A stretch of DNA of 64,000 nt from Nocardia vinacea (GCF_035920345.1 NZ_CP109149.1:4898001-4962000), one strand, 5' to 3'. Counted from the stretch's first letter, positions 1 through 10,306 are shown. Program-made: numbers and translations. Notes: a model not told the origin generated them from the sequence alone.

Positions 1-747
1 GGAGGTGAGAACTGTTGCGCGGCGGGTGATGTCGCTGTCGGAGAGGCCCGGCGACCACAGGCAGGCCTCGCGGACGGCGCCGTCGAGGGAGACGACCTCG
101 ATCTCACCCGGCCAGTTCAGGCGGTCGAAATCCAGTCCGGGAGCGCACTTTACGGCTAGATCGCGGCCAGGATAGGCGGCAAGCAGATCCGGGAGCGGGG
201 GTTGTAGTTTGGCCGGATCGTGGGTGCGGCGACCGTCCGCGCGGCGGGCAGGATCGGCGATGACGACGGTGCCGGTGCTGGTCGGGACGAGGGCATCGGC
301 CTTGGCCAGCAGGACATTTCGGGATGCGCCGAGATTGTGTGCGGCCATGGACAGGCGCACATCGTCGAGGTCACTGCCGAGTACGGAAGGGCAGGTGCGG
401 GCCAATTCGGCGAGTTCCGCGCCGATCGAGCAGGTCACATCGTGTACGGCACGCCCGGACAGGCGGGCGGCGCGATGGCGGGCCACCAGCGTCGGCGTCG
501 CCTGTTGCAGTGCGTCATCGGTGAACAACCACTGTCCGGTATCGACGAGTTTGGCCGCGGCACGGCGGCGCAGGCGCACCGTTTCCACGAGAGCGGCCGA
601 CCGCTCGCCGAATTCGCGACGCACCCGCTCCATATCGCGCAGGTGCGTCGCGGGAGTCAACTCCAGCCGATCCACCTCGGCCAGCGCGGCGCAACCCGCC
701 GCGCTGGCGAGGAAGACGACATCCTCAAGGCCGAAGCGGTAACCCAC
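1..747 (-). CDS. THUMP-like domain SAM-dependent methyltransferase family protein (partial)
   Basis: This gene runs off the left edge, so only its N-terminal 249 codons are present. It starts at a GTG at 747 that shares one base with the TAG stop of the upstream methyltransferase gene, which indicates translational coupling. The visible protein reads as a helical N-terminal region followed by a Rossmann-like segment around VHDVTCSIGAELAELA and LGSDLDDVRLSMAAHN, then VIADPARRADGRR, as in the uncharacterised actinobacterial methyltransferases annotated with a THUMP-like domain (Rv3037c-like by order). The glycine-rich SAM motif is weak (TCSIGAEL), so substrate and activity are unknown. The family call rests on recall of these motifs and on gene order. 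Confidence 0.75.
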   Translation of the reverse strand, partial: MGYRFGLEDVVFLASAAGCAALAEVDRLELTPATHLRDMERVRREFGERSAALVETVRLRRRAAAKLVDTGQWLFTDDALQQATPTLVARHRAARLSGRAVHDVTCSIGAELAELARTCPSVLGSDLDDVRLSMAAHNLGASRNVLLAKADALVPTSTGTVVIADPARRADGRRTHDPAKLQPPLPDLLAAYPGRDLAVKCAPGLDFDRLNWPGEIEVVSLDGAVREACLWSPGLSDSDITRRATVLTS

Positions 748-1724
748 TACTTGGCGGCAGCGCCCGGCTTCACGCCGGTGATCATGGCGTTGTAGAAGAA
801 CTGGCGCGGCACGACACGGCGCATGACGTTCTCGTCCAACCAGCTCAGCCGCAGCCACGCACGGTACATGGCCATCCGGTAGCCCATGGTGAGCTTCTCC
901 TCCGGGACAGCCGCCTCGAAGGTGCGCACCGGCCAGCCCCACAGCGCCGCCGCGAACTCCTCGGTGTTCGCCTTGACCTCGGTGGCGCCGGCGCGCCGGG
1001 CCATCGCCTCGAGGTCGCTCGGATCGAAGGTGTGCAGGTCGACGACCGCCTCCAGCGCCGCGGCGCGCGAGGACTCGTCCAGTTCGGCCTGCGGACGCCG
1101 CCACCCCGACAGTGCGGGCAGCTTGGTCACGGTGGTGGTGGCCTTCCAGGTGATGCGGCCGAGCCAGCGGGCGTAGAAGTTGCCCGCGGTGGTCGGTTCA
1201 CCGGCGAAGACGAAACGCCCACCCGGCTTGAGCACGCGCAGGCATTCCTTGAGTGCCAGTTCCACGTCCGGGATGTGGTGCAGCACCGCGTGGCCGACGA
1301 CGAGATCGAAGGTGTCGTCCTCGTACGGGATGGTCTCGGCATCGGCGACCCGGCCGTCGACATCGAGCCCGAGGTTCTCGGCATTGCGCAGTGCGACCTT
1401 CACCATGCCCGGCGACAGATCGGTGACCGAACCGGACTTCGCGATGCCACCCTGCATGAGGTTCAGCAGGAAGAAGCCGGTGCCACAGCCCAGTTCCAGC
1501 GCGCGCTCGTACGGCAGCGGCGCGGGGCCGACCGCGGCGTCGAACCGGCCGCGGGCATAGTCGATACAGCGCTCGTCATAGGAAATCGACCACTTGTCGT
1601 CATAGGTCTCGGCTTCCCAGTCGTGATAGAGCACCTGGGCGAGCTTCGTATCCTTCAGCGCTGCTTCGACCTCGGCCTCGGTGGCATGCGGGTTCGGCGC
1701 CGGGTCATCGGGGTGGACCGTCAT
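747..1724 (-). CDS. Class I SAM-dependent methyltransferase
   Basis: A 325-residue cytoplasmic methyltransferase. Motif I is clear at about residue 75 (ALELGCGTGFFLLNL). It is followed by an acidic post-I loop, VVGHAVLHHIPD (motif IV region) and LKPGGRFVFAGEP (motif VI), all typical of the Methyltransf_11 fold. The C-terminal third is helical and family-specific; the substrate is not predictable. It corresponds by order to Rv3038c of M. tuberculosis. Its stop overlaps the GTG of the next gene by one base, so the two are probably made together. The ATG at 1724 is the only strong start. An inverted repeat at 1726-1744 sits where the ribosome binding site would be, which may allow regulation at this point. 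Confidence 0.9.
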   Translation of the reverse strand: MTVHPDDPAPNPHATEAEVEAALKDTKLAQVLYHDWEAETYDDKWSISYDERCIDYARGRFDAAVGPAPLPYERALELGCGTGFFLLNLMQGGIAKSGSVTDLSPGMVKVALRNAENLGLDVDGRVADAETIPYEDDTFDLVVGHAVLHHIPDVELALKECLRVLKPGGRFVFAGEPTTAGNFYARWLGRITWKATTTVTKLPALSGWRRPQAELDESSRAAALEAVVDLHTFDPSDLEAMARRAGATEVKANTEEFAAALWGWPVRTFEAAVPEEKLTMGYRMAMYRAWLRLSWLDENVMRRVVPRQFFYNAMITGVKPGAAAK

Positions 1725-1725
1725 G

Positions 1726-1744
1726 GTGGGCTAGCCTAGCCAAC
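1726..1744 (-). promoter_or_regulatory. Palindrome abutting a start codon, resembling an IdeR/DtxR box
   Basis: On the minus strand the 19 bases read GTTGGCTAGGCTAGCCCAC, with a perfect 13-bp inverted repeat (GGCTAG, one base, CTAGCC) at its centre. Against the IdeR consensus TTAGGTTAGGCTAACCTAA I count 13 of 19 matches, including the central TAGGCTA. It begins two bases upstream of the methyltransferase ATG, so a bound repressor would block initiation. Assignment to IdeR is inference; it could be another dimeric regulator's site. Confidence 0.35.
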
Positions 1745-1945
1745 CCTCCGCCGCGCGTCTGCAGCGGACCAGTGAGTAGGACGTGATTTCGCCCCGTCGC
1801 CCCGGCCCCCGAGACTCGTTCTGGTTCTGAACCTGCCCGCTGATCTACCCCCGCACCACCGCGTGCCCCTGATGCGCCCGGCAACCTGGGGCTCGAGTAG
1901 GACCCACGATCATCGAGTGCCGCGAAAGCCGCACCACGCACCGTG

Positions 1946-1961
1946 CAGGAACGTGTTCCTG
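1946..1961. promoter_or_regulatory. 16-bp palindrome with AACnnGTT core (operator candidate)
   Basis: The sequence CAGGAACGTGTTCCTG is a perfect inverted repeat of CAGGAAC around a 2-bp spacer. The AAC-nn-GTT core is that of KstR-type TetR regulators of lipid and steroid catabolism in this order, but the outer T and A of the KstR consensus are exchanged here. It lies about 220 bp upstream of the methyltransferase start and about 140 bp beyond the end of the enoyl-CoA hydratase gene. The regulator is unknown. Confidence 0.35.
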
Positions 1962-2102
1962 TTTATGGTTCGAATCGGCACTCGGATCGCCCAAACCCGA
2001 CCCAACGGACCGCTGCACCGCAAATCCTGACTACCGACCAGTAACGATAAGCAAGCCAAACCGAACCGCCAGCCGGATGCGTCGATGCCCGCCTAGTGCC
2101 CG

Positions 2103-2879
2103 TCAGCGCCCGACGAAAGTCGCCGAGCCTGGGCCGTCGGCCAGGTAGGACTCGGTGCCGATGCGGCGGTCTTCGGTGGTGAAGAGGGCGGCCCATTCGG
2201 TGCGGGCGCGGTCCAGGCCGTGGGGGCCTGCTTCGAAGACGGCTTTCGCGGCGGCGAGGGCGCGGGTGGGGCCGTCGGTGAATTGTTGGGCCCAGCGGAT
2301 GGCGGTGGTGTAGACGTCATCGGGGGCAACGACCTCGTCGACCAGGCCGAGAGTGAGTGCTTCGTCGGGCTCGACGAAGCGGCCGGTGTAGACGAGGTCT
2401 TTAGCGGGGCCGGGGCCGATCAGCAGCGATAGGCGGCGGATGCCTGCGAGCGGGATGAGGCCCGCTTTGATTTGCGGCAGGCCGAGTTTGACGTTGTCGC
2501 CGATGATGCGGCGGTCGGCGGCGAGGGCCAATTCCAGGCCGCCGCCGAGGCAGTATCCGCTGATCGCGGCGACGGTGGGCTGGGGCACCTTGGCCAGGCA
2601 GCCCAGTGCCGCCTGCAGATCGGCGGCCATGGCTTCGGCCTGATCCGGGCCGAGCCCGGAGAGTTCGGCGAGGTCGTCGCCCGCGCAGAAGACCCGCTCG
2701 TCGCCGTAGACGACCAATGCCGCGACCCCGGGGTGTGCGGCGACAACCGCCGCCGCGTCGGCCACCTCCCGTACCAGCTGCGCATTCAGCAGATTCAGCG
2801 GCGGACGGTCGATCCGGAGGACGGCAACGCCACGGACGGCGGGATCCTCGGGCAACTCCAGGGTCACGAATTCGGCCAT
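2103..2879 (-). CDS. Enoyl-CoA hydratase/isomerase family protein
   Basis: A 258-residue crotonase-fold protein matching echA17 (Rv3039c) by position. The first half has the CoA-binding/oxyanion region (VVYGDERVFCAGDDLAEL, then AISGYCLGGGLELALAADRR with the GGG oxyanion loop) and the second half has the conserved LVYTGRFVEPDEALTLGLVDEV segment. In hydratases this fold adds water to enoyl-CoA. The second catalytic glutamate position in IKAGLIPLAGIRRL appears to be proline/leucine-rich rather than an obvious Glu, so isomerase or other acyl-CoA chemistry cannot be excluded. The ATG at 2879 is 18 bp from the Nudix stop, which suggests one operon with the Nudix and ABC genes. Confidence 0.88.
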   Translation of the reverse strand: MAEFVTLELPEDPAVRGVAVLRIDRPPLNLLNAQLVREVADAAAVVAAHPGVAALVVYGDERVFCAGDDLAELSGLGPDQAEAMAADLQAALGCLAKVPQPTVAAISGYCLGGGLELALAADRRIIGDNVKLGLPQIKAGLIPLAGIRRLSLLIGPGPAKDLVYTGRFVEPDEALTLGLVDEVVAPDDVYTTAIRWAQQFTDGPTRALAAAKAVFEAGPHGLDRARTEWAALFTTEDRRIGTESYLADGPGSATFVGR

Positions 2880-2897
2880 GGCAGGAAACCTACTGCC

Positions 2898-3725
2898 TCA
2901 TGGGCGCGCGGATCCCCTGAGCCTGCTGGTATCCGGCATTCCGGCGAAGTAGCGCTGGTTTTCCGGGAATTCGAGCACCTGCCGCCCGTTGTCACCGGTG
3001 AGCACCGGCATGATCGGTTCGATCACCCGGTCGATGGCCAGAATCTCCGCCGTGGAAGCGAATTCGGCGATGGCATCGAGCTGCGACCAGGTCGGCGGCA
3101 ACAGCACATCGGTGCCCGCACGCCAGCGGTCGAGCTCGTCCGCCGCGGTGCGCCATTGCACCTCGGCCGCCTCGGTGGTGGCCCCGTCGGCCAACTGCCC
3201 CTGCGGCAGCACCGCGACGAAGAACCGGGTGTCATAGCGCCGCGGCTCGATCACCGGGGTTATCCAATTCGCCCACGGCCGCAACAGATCCGCGCGCAGC
3301 ACCAGTTTCTCTTCGGCGAGGAAGGCCGCCAGCGACACTTCGCGGCGCTCCAGTCGAGTCCGGGCATCGTGGTAGCCAGTGGTATCGGAGACGACGGTGT
3401 CGGCCGTCGGTCCGGCCAGTAGAACCCCGCACTCCTCGAAGGTTTCGCGCACTGCGGCGGCAACGAGCGCCTTGGCCCTCGGCTCGGTGGTGCCGAATTT
3501 CGCCGCCCACCAAGCGGGTTCGGGTCCGGCCCATTCGATATCGGCAGTTCCGTCCGACGGATCGACACCGCCGCCAGGGAAAACTGTCATACCAGCGGCG
3601 AAGGCCATCGCCCCGACCCGGCGCTGCAGGAACACCTCGGGCCCGGTGGCACCGTCACGCACCAACATCACCGTCGACGCGTCCTTGGGCGACGGAATGG
3701 GCTCCTGCGCGTTCGTCTCACTCAC
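2898..3725 (-). CDS. Nudix (NUDT19-type) hydrolase
   Basis: A 275-residue Nudix-fold hydrolase (Rv3040c-like by order). The N-terminal strand region reads VMLVRDGATGPEVFLQRR, then TVFPGGGVDPSD. The catalytic box is recognisable as RETFEECGVLL at about residues 93-103, with the metal-binding Glu pair in place. As in the NUDT19/RP2p subgroup there is a long insertion between the glycine-rich FPGGG and the REXXEE helix, so the canonical 23-residue box is split. Members hydrolyse CoA derivatives or other nucleoside diphosphates; the neighbouring enoyl-CoA hydratase makes a CoA substrate plausible (inference). It lies 18 bp upstream of that gene. Confidence 0.88.
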   Translation of the reverse strand: MSETNAQEPIPSPKDASTVMLVRDGATGPEVFLQRRVGAMAFAAGMTVFPGGGVDPSDGTADIEWAGPEPAWWAAKFGTTEPRAKALVAAAVRETFEECGVLLAGPTADTVVSDTTGYHDARTRLERREVSLAAFLAEEKLVLRADLLRPWANWITPVIEPRRYDTRFFVAVLPQGQLADGATTEAAEVQWRTAADELDRWRAGTDVLLPPTWSQLDAIAEFASTAEILAIDRVIEPIMPVLTGDNGRQVLEFPENQRYFAGMPDTSRLRGSARP

Positions 3726-3775
3726 TCCTGCACCCTAACGCCTGCTTGTTTTACACCGTAATCCACATCACGGGC

Positions 3776-4609
3776 TCAGCGCGAACGGTGCCGCCCCAAA
3801 CGACGCGCGCGACGCGCGAAGTACCGGCCATCGACGCGATCCAGCGCGATCGACTGACGGAAAGCCTCGCTCAGGTTCTCGGCGGTGAGCACATCCGGCA
3901 GCAAACCCTGTGCGACGACCGCGCCCTCGTTCAGCAGCAGGCCATGGGTGAAGCCCGGCGGAATCTCCTCGACATGGTGGGTCACCAGAACCATGGCCGG
4001 GGAATCGGGATCCGAGGCCAGATCACCGAGGCGTTCCACCAACTCCTCACGGCCACCCAGATCCAGACCGGCGGCGGGCTCGTCGAGCAGCAGCAGCTCC
4101 GGATCGGTCATCATCGCGCGGGCGATCAGCACCCGCTTGCGCTCCCCCTCGGACAACGTTCCGTAGGTGCGATCGGAAAGATGTTCGGCGCCGAGGCTTT
4201 CGAGCATATCGATGGCGCGGTCGGTATCCATATCGTCGTAACGCTCGCGCCAGCGACCGAGGACCGCGTAACCGGCGGAGACCACCAGATCGCTGACCTT
4301 CTCGTCACGCGGAATCCGGCTGGCCACCGAGGCCGAGGACCAGCCGATGCGCGGTCGTAGCTCGCTGACATCGGTTTTGCCGATGACTTCACCGAGCAGA
4401 TGGGCGATGCCCGAGGTCGGATGCACTTCGGCGGCGGCCATACGGAGCAGCGAGGTCTTGCCCGCGCCGTTGGGTCCGAGGACCACCCAGCGTTCGTCGA
4501 GCTCGACCTGCCAGGTGACCGGGCCGACGAGGGTGTGCCCCGAGCGTCGGATGGTCACGTCGGTGAAATCAATGAGCAGATCGGGATCCGGTTGCGGCAC
4601 GGGCTCCAT
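3776..4609 (-). CDS. ABC transporter ATP-binding protein
   Basis: A 277-residue ABC ATPase with Walker A GPNGAGKTS, the signature LSEGERKRVLIARA, Walker B LLLLDEPAAGLDLGGRE and the switch histidine in LVTHHVEEIPPGF. No permease is encoded beside it. ATPases of this type (Rv3041c, ModF/YlmA-like) stand alone with an unknown partner, so the transported substrate cannot be named. It follows a small one-helix protein gene by 6 bp and precedes the Nudix gene by 50 bp, and is probably co-transcribed with both. Confidence 0.9.
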   Translation of the reverse strand: MEPVPQPDPDLLIDFTDVTIRRSGHTLVGPVTWQVELDERWVVLGPNGAGKTSLLRMAAAEVHPTSGIAHLLGEVIGKTDVSELRPRIGWSSASVASRIPRDEKVSDLVVSAGYAVLGRWRERYDDMDTDRAIDMLESLGAEHLSDRTYGTLSEGERKRVLIARAMMTDPELLLLDEPAAGLDLGGREELVERLGDLASDPDSPAMVLVTHHVEEIPPGFTHGLLLNEGAVVAQGLLPDVLTAENLSEAFRQSIALDRVDGRYFARRARRLGRHRSR

Positions 4610-4615
4610 CTTGGC

Positions 4616-4825
4616 TCAAATCCGCTGTGTTCGTACGACCGACCCATGCCGGTAGCCACGACGTGGCCATTCGTCCGCCACGACGTGCCTTCGCGGACGG
4701 TGCGCGCACCGCTCCCGGCGGATTTTCGGCGGCTCGTCGGTGGAGCGGAACATCCGCGCGACGATCAGCGCCAGCGGAATCGAGCAACCTACCCAAACGG
4801 CGAGTATCACCAACAGCGTCGTCAT
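4616..4825 (-). CDS. Small single-pass membrane protein, unknown function
   Basis: A 69-residue protein beginning MTTLLVILAVWVGCSIPLAL, one hydrophobic helix of about 20 residues followed by a basic, polar tail. The start at 4825 is chosen because GGAGG (4834-4838) lies 8 bp upstream; a TTG at 4843 would place that site inside the gene. It ends 6 bp before the ABC ATPase start, so co-expression is likely and it could tether or accompany that ATPase. I do not recognise a family. The arginine-rich second half is less protein-like, so the true C-terminus deserves caution. Confidence 0.5.
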   Translation of the reverse strand: MTTLLVILAVWVGCSIPLALIVARMFRSTDEPPKIRRERCAHRPRRHVVADEWPRRGYRHGSVVRTQRI

Positions 4826-4993
4826 CGTGATGGCCTCCGGCAAGTGGTGTGCGGGCGGTCCTGTCGCGTCGAACCTACCCAGATCGGGCCCGGGTGAATC
4901 CCCCTGGCGCCGAACAGCGAAACATCTACACTGCTTGATCGCCTGTTGGACCTGCAGTGCAAATCAGTTGCGAGGCAATTCACTCCCAGGCAA

Positions 4994-5794
4994 TCAGTAT
5001 TGCCCGGGTACCGCGATCACAGTTATCGACCCCGGAGCGACCTCGGTGAAACCGGCGTCGCGCACCGCGACGGCCTGTCCACGAGACACTTGCTCGCACA
5101 GCGACGCCCACTGCTCCGGTCCGGATTCGCGCACCGCGCATCGGAACTCACGCCGCGACCACCGCAGCGCCTCGTCCACGGCAAGCGCACCGGCTAGCAA
5201 CATGCTGGCGTGACCGACCTGAGCGGCAGCCTTGCCGAGCGTCATGCCGAGTTTCGCATTCACCCACAGCACCGGCAGATCGGGATCGGCGGGTCCGGGA
5301 TCGTCGTGTTCGAGATCGGTGCCGTTGATCTGCAGCCGCCTGATCCGCGGATCGACCTCGCCCACCGGCCCCGGCACGAATGCCCGCGCCTGCGCACCGT
5401 CCACCTCGACGGTCACCCCGTCGACCTCGTTGGCCGCCAGCCACTGCGCACCGCGCGCCCGCCGCGCCACCTTGCGGATCCGCGACCGCTTCCAGGCCAG
5501 GAACCGCTGCTCCCACACCCCGTCGGGCCCGACTCGCTCATCCAGGCACAGCGCCACCGTGGCCGCCGCCGCGGCCTCCAGCAGCGCACTGCGCCGCGGC
5601 GGATCGATCTTCGGAATGTGCAGCACCATCTGCATGGCCTGCACGAGAGCGGGATCCTCCGGATCGCCGAGACCGCCGTACCCGCGCGCCAGCTCCGCAT
5701 GCCGAACGCGGAAACCCTCGACACCCGTTGACGATTCGGGCTCCGCTGTACCACCGTCCCGGACTCCGGCGGTGCTCTCCGGGATACTCGACAT
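4994..5794 (-). CDS. PTH2-like (peptidyl-tRNA hydrolase II fold) family protein
   Basis: A 266-residue protein. Its last 100 residues contain WVNAKLGMTLGKAAAQVGHA and a C-terminal APGSITVIAVPGQY, which match the Bit1/PTH2 fold, whose lysine- and glutamine-rich first helix (KLGMxxGKxAAQxGHA) carries the catalytic residues. The N-terminal 150 residues are helical and specific to the actinobacterial family. The ATG at 5794 is chosen because GAGG (5802-5805) lies 7 bp upstream; an in-frame ATG at 5869 is an alternative, and the frame stays open to 6010 inside serB. Whether it hydrolyses peptidyl-tRNA is not known for this family branch. It lies 169 bp downstream of serB. Confidence 0.72.
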   Translation of the reverse strand: MSSIPESTAGVRDGGTAEPESSTGVEGFRVRHAELARGYGGLGDPEDPALVQAMQMVLHIPKIDPPRRSALLEAAAAATVALCLDERVGPDGVWEQRFLAWKRSRIRKVARRARGAQWLAANEVDGVTVEVDGAQARAFVPGPVGEVDPRIRRLQINGTDLEHDDPGPADPDLPVLWVNAKLGMTLGKAAAQVGHASMLLAGALAVDEALRWSRREFRCAVRESGPEQWASLCEQVSRGQAVAVRDAGFTEVAPGSITVIAVPGQY

Positions 5795-5963
5795 CACTCC
5801 ACCTCGATCGTCAACATGCTGCGCGGCCGCGACCTCCCACGGCAGGTCGCACTCGAGTGCAAGCTTCATGATGCCCGCCGCATTCCCGCTGAAGCCCTGT
5901 AGCGCCGAACCGTCTGGAGGGACTTCCGCACCACAGCCTCCGGGGATATTCGCGGGACGTGAC

Positions 5964-7202
<1,239 letters not shown>

Positions 7203-7269
7203 TTAGTTGTTTGCCGTAGCTGTGCTGGACCCCGGTGTCGCAACGCTGCGGTCGGTGCTTGTCCCACAA

Positions 7270-7310
7270 ATGAGTGTGCACCCACTGATGATCAGCAGGT
7301 GCACACTCAT
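7270..7310 (-). terminator. Hairpin terminator between ctaD and serB
   Basis: ATGAGTGTGCACC (7270-7282) and its exact complement at 7298-7310 form 13-bp arms around a 15-base loop. The hairpin lies downstream of ctaD and upstream of serB, both on the minus strand. No T-run follows, as is common for actinobacterial terminators. Confidence 0.65.
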
Positions 7311-7422
7311 CGTGGCGACGCTACTGCATTGCCGGGTACCTCTATGGCAGACAATGTAGTTGCTCACTCGCCTGGACGGCTGACGCTATGCGCGCTTGGA
7401 CGGACGAATGTCCGGCCACCGC

Positions 7423-9165
7423 CTAATGCTTTGCCAAGGCGCCTTCGTGCACCTCGGTGGCATGTTTGCCCGAACCCCAGCCCACATGGGCCTCGGCCCG
7501 CATCCGCTCGACCATGTGCGGGTAGTGCAGCTCGAAGGCGGGACGCTCGGACCGGATGCGCGGCAGCTCGTAGAAGTTGTGCCGCGGCGGCGGGCAGGTG
7601 GTGGCCCACTCCAGCGAGTTGCCGTAACCCCACGGATCATCGACGGTGACCACTTCGCCGTAGCGGTAGCTCTTGAACACGTTCCAGATGAACGGCAGCA
7701 TCGACGCGCCCAGGATGAAGGCGCCGATCGTGGAAATGGTGTTCAGCGTGGTGAATCCGTCGCCGGGCAGGTAGTCGGCGTAGCGGCGCGGCATGCCTTC
7801 GGCGCCCAGCCAGTGCTGCACCAGGAAGGTGGTGTGGAAGCCGATGAAGGTGGTCCAGAAGTGCCACTTGCCGAGGCGCTCGTCCAGCATGCGTCCGGTG
7901 ATCTTCGGGAACCAGAAGTAGATACCGGCGTAGGTGGCGAACACGATGGTGCCGAAGAGCACGTAGTGGAAGTGCGCGACGACGAAGTACGAGTCGGTGA
8001 CGTGGAAGTCGAGCGGCGGGCTGGCAAGGATGACACCGGACAGACCACCGAAGAGGAAGGTGACCAGGAAGCCGAGGGAGAACAGCATCGGCGTCTCGAA
8101 GGTCAGCTGGCCGCGCCACATGGTGCCGATCCAGTTGAAGAACTTCACGCCGGTCGGGACGGCGATCAGGAAGGTCATGAACGAGAAGTACGGCAGCAGC
8201 ACGGCGCCGGTGGCGTACATGTGGTGCGCCCACACCGCGATCGACAGCGCAGCGATGCCCAGTGTCGCGTAGACCAGCGTGGTGTAACCGAAGATCGGCT
8301 TACGCGAGAAGACCGGGAAGATCTCCGAGACGATGCCGAAGAACGGCAGCGCGATGATGTACACCTCGGGGTGGCCGAAGAACCAGAACAGGTGCTGGTA
8401 GAGCAGGATGCCGCCGGTGGCCGGGTCGTAGATGTGCCCGCCGAGGTGACGGTCGTAGGCCAGGCCGAACAGCGCGGCGGTCAGCAGCGGGAAGGCGAGC
8501 AGCACGAGGACGCTGGTGACGGCGATGTTCCAGGTGAAGATCGGCATCCGGAACATAGTCATACCGGGGGCACGCAGGCAGACCACGGTGGTCAGCATGT
8601 TGACGCCACCGAGGATGGTGCCCAGACCGGAGACCGCGAGGCCGAGGATCCACAGGTCGGTGCCGACGCCGGGCGAGTGCAGGATGTCGGTCAGCGGCAC
8701 GTACGCCGTCCAACCGAAGTCCGCGGCGCCGCCGGGGGTGATGAAGCCCGCGGTCGCCATGGTCGCGCCGAAGGCGTACAGCCAGTAGCTGAAGGCATTC
8801 AGTCGCGGGAAGGCGACGTCGGGGGCGCCGATCTGCAGCGGCAGGACGATATTGGCGAAGCCGAACACGATCGCGGTCGCATAGAACAGCAGCATGATCG
8901 TGCCGTGCATGGTGAACAGCTGGTTGAACTGCTCGGGAGACAGGAACTGCAGACCCGGCCGGGCCAGCTCACCACGCATCAGCAGGGCCATCAGACCACC
9001 GATGATGAAGAACGCCATCGAGGTGGTCAGGTACATGACACCGAGGACCTTGGGGTCGGTGGTCGTGACCATCTTGACGATGAACGAGCCCTTCGGCCCG
9101 GTCCGAGCCGGATACGGCCGAGTCGCTTCCAACTGAGGGACTGGCTTTGGCTCTACGGCAGTCAC
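7423..9165 (-). CDS. ctaD: Cytochrome c oxidase (aa3) subunit I
   Basis: A 580-residue integral membrane protein with 12 predicted helices, the catalytic subunit of the aa3 terminal oxidase of the respiratory chain. Heme and copper ligands are visible: [12 protein letters not shown] (low-spin heme a ligand), [14 protein letters not shown] (CuB histidine and cross-linked tyrosine), [10 protein letters not shown] (two CuB histidines) and [11 protein letters not shown] (heme a3 and heme a ligands). The gene starts with GTG at 9165, supported by AGGAGG four bases upstream. It corresponds to Rv3043c and is monocistronic here, bounded by the hairpin at 7270-7310 and a 289-bp upstream gap. The other oxidase subunits are not in the window. 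Confidence 0.97.
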   Translation of the reverse strand: MTAVEPKPVPQLEATRPYPARTGPKGSFIVKMVTTTDPKVLGVMYLTTSMAFFIIGGLMALLMRGELARPGLQFLSPEQFNQLFTMHGTIMLLFYATAIVFGFANIVLPLQIGAPDVAFPRLNAFSYWLYAFGATMATAGFITPGGAADFGWTAYVPLTDILHSPGVGTDLWILGLAVSGLGTILGGVNMLTTVVCLRAPGMTMFRMPIFTWNIAVTSVLVLLAFPLLTAALFGLAYDRHLGGHIYDPATGGILLYQHLFWFFGHPEVYIIALPFFGIVSEIFPVFSRKPIFGYTTLVYATLGIAALSIAVWAHHMYATGAVLLPYFSFMTFLIAVPTGVKFFNWIGTMWRGQLTFETPMLFSLGFLVTFLFGGLSGVILASPPLDFHVTDSYFVVAHFHYVLFGTIVFATYAGIYFWFPKITGRMLDERLGKWHFWTTFIGFHTTFLVQHWLGAEGMPRRYADYLPGDGFTTLNTISTIGAFILGASMLPFIWNVFKSYRYGEVVTVDDPWGYGNSLEWATTCPPPRHNFYELPRIRSERPAFELHYPHMVERMRAEAHVGWGSGKHATEVHEGALAKH

Positions 9166-9360
9166 TGATCCTCCTGAAAGGTGCCTTTAGGTCGCTCCGC
9201 AGGCTCCGCTGCTCGCATCCGCCCCACTACCGGGGACAGACGAGGAGTTCGCTTGCGCTCTTGAGATCGTAAACCGTGCTGCGACAGCCATCCGCACGGG
9301 TCCTACTCTGTGTCGTATTTCGCGGTAAGGGCGACTACGCCGACGATCGAAATCCGGCAC

Positions 9361-9384
9361 CGAGCGACCTGCAAGCAGTCGCTA
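9361..9384 (+). repeat. Short palindromic repeat, copy A (intergenic)
   Basis: The 24 bases begin CGAGCGACCTGC and end AGCAGTCGCTA. AGCGAC pairs with GTCGCT and TGC with GCA, giving a small hairpin with one bulge. Exact copies occur inverted at 10483-10506 and 52390-52413, and a variant at 53164-53187. This copy is between ctaD and the VOC gene. Confidence 0.8.
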
Positions 9385-9454
9385 GCGATGACTTTTCCGA
9401 CCAGCCGACGTCTCTACCGGTGACAGTGATCCACTTCTCGGCAAGGAGACTTTG

Positions 9455-10306
9455 ATGAGTACAGCATCGCGTAGCGATTCGATGGGGGGCGGCGGTCGGG
9501 CGACGGGTGGGCCCGCACCTGAGACCGGCGATCCCTGCTGGGTCGACGTTTACACCTCTGATCCAGACCGGGCCATTGCCTTCTACGGCCAGTTGTTCGG
9601 CTGGACCGCAGACCGCGCGGACGAGGAGTTCGGCGGTTACATCACCTTCCGCAAAGACGGTAAGGCCGTCGCGGGCGGCATGGGCAAGACCGAGGACGGG
9701 GTCGAGGGCCCCGATCAATGGACGGTCTACCTCGCTTCGCCCGATGCCAAGGCCACCGCCGACGCGGCCGCCGAGCACGGCGGCACGGTCGTCGTGCCGC
9801 CCATGGATGTGAGCGATCTCGGCGCGATGGCCGTACTCGGCGATGTCGGCGGCGCGGGCATCGGCATCTGGCAGACCGGCACCTTCGGCGGTTTCGAGAC
9901 CATCGGCATCGCCTCGGGCGGCACCTGGAGCAACCACGTCGGCATCCCGTCCTGGTTCGAACTGCACACCCGCGACTACGCCCGCTCGCTCGACTTCTAC
10001 CGCGACGTCTTCGGCTGGAGCGATACCTTCGCCATCTCCGACACCCCGGAGTTCCGCTACACCACCATCCACGCCACCACTCCGATGCTCGGCGGTGTCA
10101 TGGATGCCTCGGCCTTCCTGCCCGAGGGTGTACCGGCGGGCTGGACCGTCTACTTCGGCGCCGATGACGTCGACGCGGCCGCCGCGAAGGTCGTCGAACT
10201 GGGCGGCACCGTGCTGGCGCAGCCCGAGAACACCCCCTACGGCCGGATCGCACAGGTCGCCGATCCGACCGGCGCGCGCTTCAGCATCGGCGGCAATGCC
10301 GGGTAG
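9455..10306 (+). CDS. Two-domain VOC (glyoxalase/bleomycin-resistance fold) protein
   Basis: A 283-residue cytoplasmic protein made of two VOC domains. The first (about 27-140) begins GDPCWVDVYTSDPDRAIAFY and the second (about 155-280) begins SWFELHTRDYARSLDFYRDV, each with the FYxxxFGW helix typical of the family. It resembles the mycobacterial antigen TB27.3/Cfp30B (Rv0577), which shares the FYxxLFGW pattern in both halves. The substrate is unknown. ATG 9455 is chosen over the in-frame TTG at 9452 because AAGGAG at 9443-9448 is at normal spacing. It is followed by a GC-rich inverted repeat at about 10318-10357, so it is probably a separate unit from fecB. Confidence 0.88.
   Translation: MSTASRSDSMGGGGRATGGPAPETGDPCWVDVYTSDPDRAIAFYGQLFGWTADRADEEFGGYITFRKDGKAVAGGMGKTEDGVEGPDQWTVYLASPDAKATADAAAEHGGTVVVPPMDVSDLGAMAVLGDVGGAGIGIWQTGTFGGFETIGIASGGTWSNHVGIPSWFELHTRDYARSLDFYRDVFGWSDTFAISDTPEFRYTTIHATTPMLGGVMDASAFLPEGVPAGWTVYFGADDVDAAAAKVVELGGTVLAQPENTPYGRIAQVADPTGARFSIGGNAG

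Larger units (their letters stand above)
1725..2102. other. Intergenic region, 378 bp, upstream of the methyltransferase operon
   Basis: No gene is supported here. Short open frames on the minus strand have no ribosome binding site or recognisable product. The region holds two palindromes: the IdeR-like repeat next to the methyltransferase start and a 16-bp repeat at 1946-1961. The rest shows nothing I can assign. Confidence 0.6.

Noticed and set aside
7396..9168. 590-codon open frame antisense to ctaD
   Set aside because: It mirrors ctaD exactly, has charged low-complexity composition and no recognisable domain. It is a by-product of high third-position GC.
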